Counted from the stretch's first letter, positions 44,998 through 54,094 are shown. The stretch is DNA of 64,000 nucleotides from Xanthocytophaga agilis (GCF_030068605.1 NZ_JASJOU010000007.1:248001-312000); one strand, 5' to 3'. Notes: generated from the sequence alone by a model not told the origin. A program made the numbers and translations.

Positions 44998-46392
44998 TTA
45001 AGACTCGTTATACACACCAAACTCAGCAATGGATGGAGCACTTTCGTAGGATTGAATAACAATCCGGACTTTGCTTCCCTGTACTTTAGTAAAGCGGTGT
45101 AGTTTTACCCGACCTTGGGTTTCACCTTCAAATAATGGTTTCCAGGTACCGTTTGCCCAGTATTCCAGTTTGTATTTTTTGATGTTAGGTTTACGTTCAA
45201 ATACAGTTATAGTGGTAAATGCCTGAGAAGTTTTCAGATCAACTTCATACCAGGGCTCTTTTATCTCTGGGTTAGACTGCCAGGAGCTCTGAAAATCATC
45301 GTCATTGGCAAAATCCATGATATCCATATCATAACTCCAGCTGGAATTGGATGGCTTGTTTTTTGCCAGATTGGAAGAAATAATAGGTGCTCCTGTAGCT
45401 TTAATTTTACCAACAGATCCCTGATTTATCCAGATCTTTCCTATTTCTTTTAGGGCAGTCAGTGCATTTTCATCAAACAATCCCTCACGGTTGGGGGCTA
45501 CATTCAGGATAAAGTTGCAGTTAGCTTTATTTAATGGCTCCAGTGTCTCACTTACCAGCTTGGCAGGATCTTTCACAGCTGTTGTCGGGAAGTTTGTTTT
45601 CCAGAACCAGGAGCTTTGCAATGGTAAACAAGCCAGTGCAGGCATTTCATTTTTGTCACCTGACAAATGTTGTCCGGCTCCCATCTCATACGTCTTGATA
45701 TCTGTATAATACAAGCCATCAGCAGGATACTTTGCCCCATTCAGATCCATCAGAATACAATTGGGCTGAAGCTTTTTCACCAGCTTATAAATCTGTTCAA
45801 ATGAGATTTCATCATAGGATATCCGTGACCAGGGAGCATCCCATCCATCAATAATCAGAGCTTCAATATCTCCGTATTTAGTTAACAGTTCTGTTAATTG
45901 AGCCTTTATAAATTCTGTATGTTTCGGCTCTATTTCATTGGGACGTATTTTATGATGTGTATCCAATATGGAATAATACAACATCACCTTTATTCCATTT
46001 TTACGAAAGGCATCTACATATTCCTTTACTACATCTTTTTTATAGGGACTTTTCATCACACTATAGTCTGTAGTCTTTGTATCCCAGATACAAAAGCCAC
46101 TATGATGTTTGGTTGTCAGGCAGCCATACGACATATGGGCATCTTTGGCAGCTTTTGCCCACTGATTGGCATCCAGCTTTGTGGGATTAAACAGAGAAGC
46201 GGGTGCTTCCGGATCAGGCCAGTCCTGGTTATAATAGGTAGGCATACCAAAATGGATAAACATACCAAAACGCAGATCTACAAAGGTTTGCTGAAGTTCG
46301 GCTAATGAACGTTGTGGTTTTGTCTGTCCATTTACTTTCAATAAAATACTGCTAATGAAAAAAAGAAGGATGAAAATAGAATTTTGTTTCAT
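44998..46392 (-). CDS. Exported GH29 alpha-L-fucosidase with F5/8-type C-terminal module
   Basis: 464 residues. Signal peptide (MKQNSIFILLFFISSILLKVNGQ), then the GH29 catalytic barrel: LRFGMFIHFGMPTYYNQDWP, AKAAKDAHMSYGCLTTKHHSGFCIWDTKTTDYS, and the nucleophile region ALIIDGWDAPW with catalytic Asp. The C-terminal ~130 residues (SSWSYDMDIMDFANDDDFQSSWQS ... YEVDLKTSQAFTTITVFERKP) form a discoidin/F5-8C sugar-binding module. It releases L-fucose from glycans in the periplasm or outside. It is not next to the SusC/D pair of this window. Confidence 0.93.
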   Translation of the reverse strand: MKQNSIFILLFFISSILLKVNGQTKPQRSLAELQQTFVDLRFGMFIHFGMPTYYNQDWPDPEAPASLFNPTKLDANQWAKAAKDAHMSYGCLTTKHHSGFCIWDTKTTDYSVMKSPYKKDVVKEYVDAFRKNGIKVMLYYSILDTHHKIRPNEIEPKHTEFIKAQLTELLTKYGDIEALIIDGWDAPWSRISYDEISFEQIYKLVKKLQPNCILMDLNGAKYPADGLYYTDIKTYEMGAGQHLSGDKNEMPALACLPLQSSWFWKTNFPTTAVKDPAKLVSETLEPLNKANCNFILNVAPNREGLFDENALTALKEIGKIWINQGSVGKIKATGAPIISSNLAKNKPSNSSWSYDMDIMDFANDDDFQSSWQSNPEIKEPWYEVDLKTSQAFTTITVFERKPNIKKYKLEYWANGTWKPLFEGETQGRVKLHRFTKVQGSKVRIVIQSYESAPSIAEFGVYNES

Positions 46393-46687
46393 TGGATAAA
46401 TAAATAGTTTGTATGATGGTGCGACGTCCCAAGATACTAGAATCTCTACAAACAGACTTACTCATTATATAAAGTTTTGCGAAAAGAAGTTATTACAGAA
46501 TCATGCAGAAAACAATATTCTCTTCTACAAATACAATCTTCTAACATAGAGAACCAAATAAATAGTAACTTCCAGTCTACAACCAACTCATTTTTAGACA
46601 CTTAAAAAATAGTTAAAATATTTTCAACTATTCCTGTAACATTTCGGTGTCCGTGTTCCCTAAATGAAAAACAAAACAAACACAGAC

Positions 46688-47542
46688 ATGAAAAAAATAA
46701 CACTCACACTTATTCTATCTTTTTTTACAGCTATTGGTATTAGTAGCTTAGCCCAAAATACTTCTCCATTTCAGGTAACTGTTACAGGTAAAGGCAAACA
46801 AGCCATCTTATTTATTCCAGGGTATTCCTGTTCCGGAGATGTATGGAAAGAAACAATTCAGCAGTTAGGTCCCAATTACACCTCACATGTATTCACCTTT
46901 GCGGGCTTTGCAGGTATAGCCCCTCAAGCTAACCCAAGCCTGAACGAATGGGTACAGGCAATAGGACACTATATACAAACACAAAAGTTGAACAAGCCTA
47001 TTGTGGTTGGTCACAGTCTGGGAGGTGTTGCAGCCATGTGGTTAGCTTCTGAGTATCCGGATAAAATAGGCAAACTGGTAGTAGTAGATGCCCTACCTTG
47101 TCTGACAGCGATTTACAATTCAAACTTCCAAAGCCAACCCACTCCGGATTGTAGTGCCTTTATTCAGCAATTTGAAAAAATGGACCCGCAAACCTTCAAA
47201 ACGACCCAATATACCACCATGCGATCTATGGTAGCAGATACCTCAAAACTGGAAACTGTAGTACAATGGAGCATAAAATCAGATAAGGCCACATTAGGCA
47301 AAATCTATTGCGACTTCTCCAATACCGACATGCGAGAAAAGATTGCAGCCATCACCTGCCCTTCATTGATCTTACTGGAAGCCGGCTTCAAAGCCTATCA
47401 GGACACAATGAATTCCCAATATAAGAACCTAAAAACAGCACGAATCGAATACTCCACTAAAGGTCTCCACTTCATCATGTACGACGACAAAGACTGGTAC
47501 TATAACCAACTCCGCACATTTCTAAGCCAGAGCAACTTCTAG
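46688..47542 (+). CDS. Exported alpha/beta hydrolase
   Basis: 284 residues from ATG 46688, which opens the signal peptide (MKKITLTLILSFFTAIGISSLAQ); an in-frame ATG at 46664 adds eight polar residues. The fold shows the oxyanion HG-like loop (FIPGYSCSGDVW), the nucleophile elbow VVGHSLGGVAAMWL with Ser110, and the late catalytic His in KGLHFIMYDDKDW. Substrate unknown: ester, lactone or amide are possible. Periplasmic and monocistronic. Confidence 0.88.
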   Translation: MKKITLTLILSFFTAIGISSLAQNTSPFQVTVTGKGKQAILFIPGYSCSGDVWKETIQQLGPNYTSHVFTFAGFAGIAPQANPSLNEWVQAIGHYIQTQKLNKPIVVGHSLGGVAAMWLASEYPDKIGKLVVVDALPCLTAIYNSNFQSQPTPDCSAFIQQFEKMDPQTFKTTQYTTMRSMVADTSKLETVVQWSIKSDKATLGKIYCDFSNTDMREKIAAITCPSLILLEAGFKAYQDTMNSQYKNLKTARIEYSTKGLHFIMYDDKDWYYNQLRTFLSQSNF

Positions 47543-47608
47543 AGGAAAAATTATTTTTAACAACTACTTGTTGTAGTCCTCAAAAGGCTATATGCGACAA
47601 AAAGAGTT

Positions 47609-47641
47609 AAGATGAAGTCAATCGTGGAAGGTAGTGTGGGT
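47609..47641 (+). repeat. Dispersed repeat, copy 1
   Basis: 33 bases that match 27 of 33 positions with 55940-55972 inside the MITE-like element. The best-kept core is TCAATCGTGG. Confidence 0.6.
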
Positions 47642-47757
47642 AGAGTCTTTTTCTATGAGGCTGGTCTTTATCTTGTACCATAACTTTTCTGGAAATGAGG
47701 TCTGTAAATAAAGAAAGAATATTCTTTTTGCCCTCATGAAAGCACCATGCACCCTCT

Positions 47758-47868
47758 GTCCTCCTGAAAGGATCTCGCGACAAATAGAGCCATGTTCGCT
47801 TTATGAGAGACAAATAAACTCCAGTTGGAAATGCCGCCGGTCTTGTCACGAGATCCTTTCAGGAGGAC
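47758..47868. repeat. Imperfect inverted repeat (26-bp arms, one mismatch)
   Basis: Arms 47758-47783 and 47843-47868 pair at 25 of 26 positions around a 59-base centre. The arm core is CCTGAAAGGATCTCG. Further matching blocks outside the arms suggest two inverted copies of one element. Confidence 0.8.
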
Positions 47869-48139
47869 AAAAAATGAAAATCTTTCCCTATCACCCTCAA
47901 GAGTGAAAAAGTTATGGAACAAGATAAGGGTTGGACATGCAAACAGAAGTATTGAGGAAAGTGCTCTTTTGGTTATCACACAGTGTTTTGACACAAAAGC
48001 AGCAAGCTGTAGGAAGAAAAATGAAAGGGGCTACGAAAGACTAAAATGAACCAAGATGTTGAGAGCTTATTTTCTAAAAACGTTACCAAACACCACACTA
48101 TTCAAATTATTGTACATTAGCCAATGCTAACGATCCATC

Positions 48140-48613
48140 ATGACCTTCGAAGAAATCTATACCCAGTATTCACCTAAAGTATACCGCCTGTGTATGGGTT
48201 ATGTCAATGACCCGGATCAGGCCAAGGATCTGGTGCAGGATACATTTATTCAGGTATGGGACTATTTACCCGGCTTTCGGAACGAATCAGGTGTTGGTAC
48301 ATGGGTATTTACCATTGCTACCAATACCTGCTTACGACAACTAAAAAAAGAAAAAAAGCAATCTCGGACAGAAATGCCTCTGCAACTGGAAGAAAAACCA
48401 GCAGATACCATGGATGAACAAGTTGCTTTTCTGTATAAATGTATTGCTTCACTGGAAGAGAACGAACGTTTGATTATCTCATTGGTACTCGAAGAGGTTC
48501 CTCAGAAGCAGATTGCCGATATTATTGGCATCTCCGAAGGAAACATTCGGGTACGTATTCACCGGATCAAAGAAAAACTCAGCTCAATCATGAAATACCA
48601 TGGACAACTTTGA
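48140..48613 (+). CDS. ECF RNA polymerase sigma factor
   Basis: 157 residues. Region 2 (IYTQYSPKVYRLCMGYVNDPDQAKDLVQDTFIQVWDYLPGF) and region 4 (LEENERLIISLVLEEVPQKQIADIIGISEGNIRVRIHRIKEKLSSIMK) are complete and close together. It belongs to a shorter ECF group than the two FecR-paired factors. Its stop overlaps the start of the next gene by 14 bases, so the two are translationally coupled and the next protein is its probable membrane partner. Confidence 0.93.
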   Translation: MTFEEIYTQYSPKVYRLCMGYVNDPDQAKDLVQDTFIQVWDYLPGFRNESGVGTWVFTIATNTCLRQLKKEKKQSRTEMPLQLEEKPADTMDEQVAFLYKCIASLEENERLIISLVLEEVPQKQIADIIGISEGNIRVRIHRIKEKLSSIMKYHGQL

Positions 48614-49193
48614 TGATTTAAAGAAGCTCTGGCAGCAAATGCCTGCTTCAGATCTTCCCTCAGCACAAGAAATGAATCAGAAAGTACATACCTATCAACG
48701 AAAAATGAAACAGAAATATATTATCTCCATAGCCTATCTGGCAGCCACGTTTATCTTTATCGGCATTATTGGGTATTTTATTGAGCCTGTCTATGCTACC
48801 ACCCGAATAGGTGTAGTGATTATCATGGGAGGCATTGTGATGGTTATTATATCTCAAAGTAAACTTATCTCCCTACTTTCCAATGAAAAGTCTGAAGTAA
48901 CCGATAGCCGTCAGTATTTACAACAAATGATCGTATATCAAAAAAACCTGCAACGTATACAAACTACCACTATGTCGTTCTATTTTCTGCTGCTTAGTAT
49001 AGGTCTTGGATTGTATATGTTTGAATTTATTATGCGAATGGGCATGATTCCCCGTATCATAACAGCATCCGTAACAGCGATATGGATTGCCTTTAACTGG
49101 TTTTATATTCGTCCGAAGCAGATTGCGAAACACCAATCCAAAACCAATGAAATGATTACTCAGTTGGAAAAGGTTTGCGGACAATTTGAATAG
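48600..49193 (+). CDS. Membrane protein coupled to the ECF sigma gene, likely anti-sigma or partner
   Basis: 197 residues. An N-terminal cytoplasmic helix (MDNFDDLKKLWQQMPASDLPSAQEMNQKVHTY) leads into two membrane helices (IISIAYLAATFIFIGIIGYFI, IGVVIIMGGIVMVII), a cytoplasmic helical segment, and two more helices (MSFYFLLLSIGLGLYMFEFI, IITASVTAIWIAFNWFY). There is no FecR, RskA or zinc-finger anti-sigma motif. The 14-base overlap with sigma strongly suggests joint function. Confidence 0.78.
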   Translation: MDNFDDLKKLWQQMPASDLPSAQEMNQKVHTYQRKMKQKYIISIAYLAATFIFIGIIGYFIEPVYATTRIGVVIIMGGIVMVIISQSKLISLLSNEKSEVTDSRQYLQQMIVYQKNLQRIQTTTMSFYFLLLSIGLGLYMFEFIMRMGMIPRIITASVTAIWIAFNWFYIRPKQIAKHQSKTNEMITQLEKVCGQFE

Positions 49194-49204
49194 CATGGTA
49201 GTAG

Positions 49205-49301
49205 GAATATAGTCAGAATTGTAATCCTTTGTTACACCCTAAACTTGTAGCATTTACTCAAATACTTTGCATATTTGTGCTTTACAATTCTGACTATATT
49301 C
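49205..49301. repeat. Perfect 20-bp inverted repeat
   Basis: Arms 49205-49224 and 49282-49301 are exact inverse copies, 57 bases apart, in the gap before the 308-residue lipoprotein gene. No T-run follows. It could be the ends of a 97-bp miniature element or a long mRNA stem. Confidence 0.85.
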
Positions 49302-49311
49302 TATCCTGACT

Positions 49312-50238
49312 ATGTACAAACTAAGTTTACTTATTTGCGTAGTGGCTTTTGTAGCCTGTACGTCAAACCCAAAAGAAACAAACACACAAACAGATTCAAC
49401 GACTGTTACAACTTCATCAACAGACTCAGCGGCAGTAACTAACCCCAAGTTGTCAGAATATGTACAGTATCTGGCAAATCTAAATGACTCGACAGCTGAA
49501 TCGGCTACAAAGGCTGCACAAAAGTTTCAGGAAATTTTCAAAGGATCATCTCCTGCTCTTTGTGATTCAGCATTCGTGTTCTTCAATACCTTTTATGAAA
49601 AATTAGGTACCCGATTAGATGAAGTCCACGCATCCGACACTACCAATTACGATTCACTGATTGTAGACCCCACAGCCAAGCCTGTACCTCTGTCTGCAAA
49701 GTTGACTGCCTATAATCAGAAGTTAACTCAGAATGGATTTCAGGTGGCAATGACCGAAGGAACAACCTACATCAAACAAGACCGAGAACTGATTGCAAAA
49801 TGGTTTTACGCAATGGTTTCTCCAACCATGAAGTCTTATCTGACCCAATTAAATAAAGAAAATAAGGAAGGATTTGCCGAAGATGCAGGCATTAATATTC
49901 CTATTACCTCACTAGCCGACCGGGTTATCTGGTGGGAAAAGTTCAACCAGACAAATCCTAACTTTGTATTTGCAGAAAGAAGCAAGGATCTCTATCAAAA
50001 CTACTTGTTTTACCTTCTTAAAGGGATGGACAACACGGCTTCTTACTACCAGGATGAGGCTGGTAAAGTTGCTCCTGATCAAGAGTTTATGAATGCATAT
50101 ACATACGTATTGTCTAAACATCCCAATACAGAAACAGCAAAATTGGTCAAACCTTTTCAGGCTGCCCTTGCTCAACATGATGTTAAAAAAGCGGAAAGTC
50201 TTCTGAAACAATATCAGGATCAAAAAATCATTCAATAA
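49312..50238 (+). CDS. Uncharacterised helical lipoprotein
   Basis: 308 residues. Signal peptide with lipobox (CVVAFVAC, Cys16), a Thr/Ser-rich linker (~18-45), then a helical domain (YLANLNDSTAESATKAAQKFQEIFKGSSPALCDSAFVFFNTFYEKL ... TAKLVKPFQAALAQHDVKKAESLLKQYQDQK) without recognised family. The stretch around YQNYLFYLLKGMDNTASYYQDE and MNAYTYVLSKHP suggests TPR-like helix pairs. Ends before a strong shared terminator. Confidence 0.65.
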   Translation: MYKLSLLICVVAFVACTSNPKETNTQTDSTTVTTSSTDSAAVTNPKLSEYVQYLANLNDSTAESATKAAQKFQEIFKGSSPALCDSAFVFFNTFYEKLGTRLDEVHASDTTNYDSLIVDPTAKPVPLSAKLTAYNQKLTQNGFQVAMTEGTTYIKQDRELIAKWFYAMVSPTMKSYLTQLNKENKEGFAEDAGINIPITSLADRVIWWEKFNQTNPNFVFAERSKDLYQNYLFYLLKGMDNTASYYQDEAGKVAPDQEFMNAYTYVLSKHPNTETAKLVKPFQAALAQHDVKKAESLLKQYQDQKIIQ

Positions 50239-50307
50239 AAGAATTAGGTAGATTATAATCCGGGTTACGTATTTCGTTTGATGCCGGTAGAGAATGTAAA
50301 ATCCAGA

Positions 50308-50359
50308 CAATAGTACAAAAGAAAGGGCTGAGGATCAGCCCTTTCTTTTTGTACTATTG
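50308..50359. terminator. Long bidirectional terminator
   Basis: A near-perfect stem of about 24 bp (50308-50331 with 50335-50359, one extra T on the right) with a 3-base loop. It covers the stop codon of the last gene of the ABC operon and ends both converging transcripts. Confidence 0.92.
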
Positions 50360-51082
50360 TTGAACATTTTTCTTTAACAAAGGCCTCAGCGATGCTCCGG
50401 ATAAGGAGATATCGGCACTATCACCTACAATCGGATCGATTGTTTTGAATGGAATATCATCTGCTTTAAAACTACTTCTATCCTTAAGGGTCAATTTTAA
50501 ATGGTTAATATAGGATTGGGTAGCGCCTTTCTCTTCCTCTTGATAATCCATATTCAAATCACAACTACTACTATCAGATTCTTCTATTATTAAATTATCA
50601 ATCTGATTCTCCAATACATTCAAACTGGAAGACCCCTTTAACTTTACAATCAAGTCAGACACTTTGAACTTATTCATAGATCCATCAATGTTTTGTAACT
50701 CAAAAGAATACATAGAAGGACACCTAATGATTAATCGTCTTCCATCATGGATATTCAGACTATCCGGTATTTTCTCAAATTTCACTAACAATGTATCACC
50801 CTTGAAGTTAATTTTGGCAAATTCACTTATATCCTGAAAAGAAGAGATTTCATAATCAGGAGCAAACTCAACTGAGATCCTACTATCAAAATTAGCGTCT
50901 GTACCATCTACTTTGAGATATTTAAACGCTTCTTTACTCAAAGTGCGGTATTCATCTGCCTCTATTTTTTCACTCTTTATCTTATCATACTTTGCTTTAA
51001 GAATAAAATTAGAGGTTAGCATTCCTGCAAATAATACTCCTATAAAGCCAAGTAATAGTTTATTGCTTGTTTTCATTGTCAA
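50354..51082 (-). CDS. Exported or membrane-anchored GIN-like protein of the ABC operon
   Basis: 242 residues; a second in-frame ATG two codons on (51076) is an equally good start. One N-terminal hydrophobic helix (KLLLGFIGVLFAGMLTSNFIL) followed by a beta-strand-rich part with regularly spaced turns (LKVDGTDANFDSRISVEF, RLIIRCPSMYSFELQNIDGSMNKFKVSDLIVKLKGSSSLNVLENQIDNLIIEESDSSSCDL) that resembles the DUF2807/GIN beta-helix. Last gene of the seven-gene operon, 21 bases after the GntR gene. Role unknown. Confidence 0.7.
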   Translation of the reverse strand: MTMKTSNKLLLGFIGVLFAGMLTSNFILKAKYDKIKSEKIEADEYRTLSKEAFKYLKVDGTDANFDSRISVEFAPDYEISSFQDISEFAKINFKGDTLLVKFEKIPDSLNIHDGRRLIIRCPSMYSFELQNIDGSMNKFKVSDLIVKLKGSSSLNVLENQIDNLIIEESDSSSCDLNMDYQEEEKGATQSYINHLKLTLKDRSSFKADDIPFKTIDPIVGDSADISLSGASLRPLLKKNVQQ

Positions 51083-51097
51083 ACCAGATAAGTGTTT

Positions 51098-51472
51098 TTA
51101 CTTTTTAAAGTTTTCCTCTTTGTACTTTTCAAACTGCATTTCCAATTCTTCTACTTCAATATTAAGCAGATACATATTCCGAAAAAGAACTGGTAACTCA
51201 TGCTGTACAAACTGCTCCTTGCGGTAGACAAGGATAGCATGCTCTGCATCTTCGTTTACGAAATAGCCAATACCCCGTTTATTTTGAATAATATCCCGGC
51301 TTTGCAGAAAATCATAAGCTCTGGTCACCGTATTGGGGTTCACCTGCAACTCAACTGCAAGTTCTCTAATGGACAAAATCCGATCATTGGGCAGCCACTT
51401 CTTCAGCAAAATATTCTCACATATATAATCTGCTATCTGCACATAGATCGCTTGTTGTTCCCTGAATTCCAT
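51098..51472 (-). CDS. GntR-family (YtrA-type) transcriptional regulator
   Basis: 124 residues: a GntR winged helix (YVQIADYICENILLKKWLPNDRILSIRELAVELQVNPNTVTRAYDFLQSRDIIQNKRGIGYFVNEDA) and a short C-terminal helical dimer part. This compact form is the YtrA subfamily, which typically represses an ABC-transporter operon that contains its own gene. Here it lies inside the ABC operon, exactly as expected. In Bacilli YtrA senses cell-wall antibiotics; the signal here is unknown. Confidence 0.9.
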   Translation of the reverse strand: MEFREQQAIYVQIADYICENILLKKWLPNDRILSIRELAVELQVNPNTVTRAYDFLQSRDIIQNKRGIGYFVNEDAEHAILVYRKEQFVQHELPVLFRNMYLLNIEVEELEMQFEKYKEENFKK

Positions 51473-51508
51473 ATCTTAAATAATCTAATTTGCGTGTCTT
51501 AATTTTAA

Positions 51509-52303
51509 TTACAACTCCTTCTCTGCAACTTTCAGATAGGTTATAAACCATAAAAAAGGCGTCACACAGTATTTAGCAATAAATTCTATTACATGGGTGA
51601 TAGAATCCGGCATCCGGGCCGTTATATAACTATGTCTCAGTAAATGAAAAGGAATAGCAGTTACTGATTCTTCTCCTATCAAAATTCTACCCATTGCATA
51701 ATTACTAAACGTAAACAGTGCCACTAGCAACAATCCACTTATCGCCGTTTTAATAAAACTAAATCGCTCAAACCATACAGATCCCAGCAGAAAAACAGCC
51801 TGTATAAAGAAGTAAGGAAAAAAGATGTAATAGAATTCTTTCTCTGACTGAAAAAAATTCAATACCTGAATACGGCTATTATAGAATTTAGAATGTCTTA
51901 CTAGTTCGTCTGCATTATAACTCTGGCTTACCTTAACAAACGGAATAGCAACAGCATAAAAGATAAGAGAATATATAATGACAAAACCTATAGTCGCATA
52001 AAGCCATAAAGACAAAAACTTTTCCAGTGATGATCCAGGTAACGTTAGAAACAGGATTCCTTTAGGTTTTTGCGAGAAGTCATTGAATATATAGCTGGTA
52101 AAAATAGTACCACACAGAAACAATCCGGCAGAATAGTATCCGATCTGGAATGTGTCTTCAATCTTTCCATCTTCGGTATAAAAGACTAACAGAAATATGA
52201 GAATAGTAAAACCAGCTATTATTCCCATCCCCATCAGATATATGCGGTAATTTTCAATCCAGTGTTTTCGTAGTAATAATCCTAATCTTTTAAAACTTAA
52301 CAT
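51509..52303 (-). CDS. ABC-2-type permease
   Basis: 264 residues from ATG 52303 (MLSFKRLGLLLRKHWIENYR); an in-frame ATG at 52357 would put 18 polar residues in front and overlap the spacer. About six hydrophobic helices (YLMGMGIIAGFTILIFLLVFYTE, YYSAGLFLCGTIFTSYIF, IGFVIIYSLIFYAVAIPF ...). No ATPase motif. Likely partner of the YtrB-like ATPase at 54142-55002 or of the BcrA-like ATPase. Inner membrane. Confidence 0.8.
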   Translation of the reverse strand: MLSFKRLGLLLRKHWIENYRIYLMGMGIIAGFTILIFLLVFYTEDGKIEDTFQIGYYSAGLFLCGTIFTSYIFNDFSQKPKGILFLTLPGSSLEKFLSLWLYATIGFVIIYSLIFYAVAIPFVKVSQSYNADELVRHSKFYNSRIQVLNFFQSEKEFYYIFFPYFFIQAVFLLGSVWFERFSFIKTAISGLLLVALFTFSNYAMGRILIGEESVTAIPFHLLRHSYITARMPDSITHVIEFIAKYCVTPFLWFITYLKVAEKEL

Positions 52304-52361
52304 AGTATGAGATTTTTGTAGTGTATGGGTATATACTACCCTTTTGAGTGCATGCAAACAG

Positions 52362-53132
52362 TTATCCTTTATAAAACCGACTAAAGTCTATGTATCCGGC
52401 AATGGTGATGACTACAAAGTAACCTAGACTGTATAATTCATGAGAGGCCAATACCTTAACGGACTTATCTGATGAAAAAATAGTATACATTGTAAAGGTA
52501 TAGGGATAGTAAATTGCATATTCCCATCTTTTAAACAGAATAGTTGCCGTAACAATACAGATCAGCCCTACTCCAATTGCAGCAATCATATTTTTTAGAC
52601 GGATACTTAACCAGTAATGAATTGCCAGCATAGCTAATGTTGAGACAAAAGACCGAAATGCTAGTTTTAGCAGTCCATCCAATGCCAACGTCTGATCCAG
52701 AAAACCAAGCTTAGGTCTGAGTATGCCTAATACTACGCCAGCAGCCAGTAGAAAGACAATGAACAACACATAGGTCAATACAGTAAGTGTAAGGATGATT
52801 GACAGCTTATTGACATATATTGACAATCGGGAAACCGGAAGGGTTAACAAGTATTTCCAGGTATTGGACTTGTGCTCAATATTCATTACCAGACTGCAAA
52901 GTAGTACTACAAAAAAGGGAATGAAGAAAAAAGACACTCCCTGAAAATTGGCAAAAGAAAACTGATTCCAGGAATTTGCGCCTTTCTGAGGAACGAAAGT
53001 CTCCCATTTGGTTAGATATACTACAAACATCAATGCGGGCATAAACCCTGCTCCCAGACAAGCCAGCCACAATGCAAATGTATTTTTGGATTTAATAAGT
53101 TCGGTTTGATAGACAGTGCCAAGTGTTGCCAT
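52362..53132 (-). CDS. ABC-2-type permease (BcrB-like)
   Basis: 256 residues with six hydrophobic helices. MATLGTVYQTELIKSKNTFALWLACLGAGFMPALMFVVYL is the usual start of BcrB/LanE-like permeases, and IEHKSNTWKYLLTLPVSRLSIYVNKLSII is the cytoplasmic coupling segment of this type. It lies directly after the BcrA-like ATPase gene (53 bp gap), its likely partner. Such pairs export lantibiotic-like peptides or give resistance to envelope antibiotics in other bacteria. Confidence 0.85.
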   Translation of the reverse strand: MATLGTVYQTELIKSKNTFALWLACLGAGFMPALMFVVYLTKWETFVPQKGANSWNQFSFANFQGVSFFFIPFFVVLLCSLVMNIEHKSNTWKYLLTLPVSRLSIYVNKLSIILTLTVLTYVLFIVFLLAAGVVLGILRPKLGFLDQTLALDGLLKLAFRSFVSTLAMLAIHYWLSIRLKNMIAAIGVGLICIVTATILFKRWEYAIYYPYTFTMYTIFSSDKSVKVLASHELYSLGYFVVITIAGYIDFSRFYKG

Positions 53133-53185
53133 AAAATGATCTGTTTAGATTGTTTGCAATAGTTTCATAGTTGTAGTAGCAGGTG

Positions 53186-54094
53186 TTATACAGCAGATTC
53201 TTCTGTAATCTGCAGAAACAGTTTTTCCAGATCGTTGTCCATCACTGCCAGTTGGTACACATCTATCTCATTTTGAACCAGTAATCTGTTTATATGAGCA
53301 GCCTGCTCTCTATCCTGGAAGGAAGTTTTTAATCCATTGCCATTCAGCGTTACCTGAAATTGAGGATTTAATAGTTCTAATGCCTTGAGGTTATTGCTGG
53401 TATCAAAACATAACATAGCTTGGCGGGATTTTAAGGTTCCCAGTTCCTGAATAGTCCCCTGAAACAGCATGCTCCCTTTATGAATAATTCCAACATGGGT
53501 CGCCATCTTTTCTACCTCAGATAACAAGTGGCTTGATAGAAAAATAGTAGTGCCAGCTTCCTTGTTGAGACGAATCAATAATTCACGTGTCTCAATCATT
53601 CCATTGGGGTCTAGCCCATTGGTAGGTTCGTCCAGAATCAGTAGTTCGGGTTCGGAAAGTAAGGCAACTGCCAACCCTATACGTTGTTTCATTCCTAAGG
53701 AATAGGCTTTTACTTTCTTATGGGCAGCATGAGTCAGTTTTACCAGTTCCAGTGTTTCGTCAATACGCTTTTTGGATACGCCCTTAATGCGGCGTGTTAT
53801 CTCCAGATTATCCCATCCTGTCAGATGTTCGTAGAGAGAGGGTATCTCTATCATGCTTCCGATCCGAGAAAATATATCTAACCTATTGTCTGATAAAGTT
53901 TTTCCAAAGATCCGGATGTTGTTTTCAGGATTGGGTAACAATCCTAAAATAAGTCGCATAGTTGTAGTCTTGCCTGCCCCGTTGGGTCCTAAGAAGCCAT
54001 AGATAGAACCTTTCTCTACATTCAGGTTCAGATTCTTGATAATAGGCTGGTCTTTCTTAAAGCCAAATTGCAGGTTTTGTGTCTGAATAATCAT
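53186..54094 (-). CDS. ABC transporter ATPase (BcrA-like)
   Basis: 302 residues. Walker A GPNGAGKTTT (~35-44), Q-loop region, signature YSLGMKQRIGLA, Walker B LLILDEPTNGLDP and switch His in LSSHLLSEVEKMA. The C-terminal ~80 residues are the extra domain seen in BcrA-type drug/peptide exporters. It belongs with the next-door ABC-2 permease. All catalytic motifs are intact. Confidence 0.92.
   Translation of the reverse strand: MIIQTQNLQFGFKKDQPIIKNLNLNVEKGSIYGFLGPNGAGKTTTMRLILGLLPNPENNIRIFGKTLSDNRLDIFSRIGSMIEIPSLYEHLTGWDNLEITRRIKGVSKKRIDETLELVKLTHAAHKKVKAYSLGMKQRIGLAVALLSEPELLILDEPTNGLDPNGMIETRELLIRLNKEAGTTIFLSSHLLSEVEKMATHVGIIHKGSMLFQGTIQELGTLKSRQAMLCFDTSNNLKALELLNPQFQVTLNGNGLKTSFQDREQAAHINRLLVQNEIDVYQLAVMDNDLEKLFLQITEESAV

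Larger units (their letters stand above)
47543..48139. other. Repeat-bearing intergenic region
   Basis: 597 bases with no convincing gene. It holds a long inverted repeat (47758-47783 / 47843-47868) and a 33-base segment (47609-47641) that recurs inside the MITE-like element at 55.9 kb. Outer parts of the two arms also match in blocks (GAAAAGTTATGG near 47677-47692 in reverse and GAAAAAGTTATGG near 47905-47917). The open frames here arise from these repeats. Confidence 0.7.

Noticed and set aside
47607-48049. Two open frames that share an SRDPFRRT segment
   Set aside because: The shared peptide is only the translation of the inverted-repeat arms; neither frame has other protein features.
53145-53168. 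Seven-codon reading frame before the BcrB-like permease
   Set aside because: Could be a leader peptide but shows no attenuator structure; likely chance.
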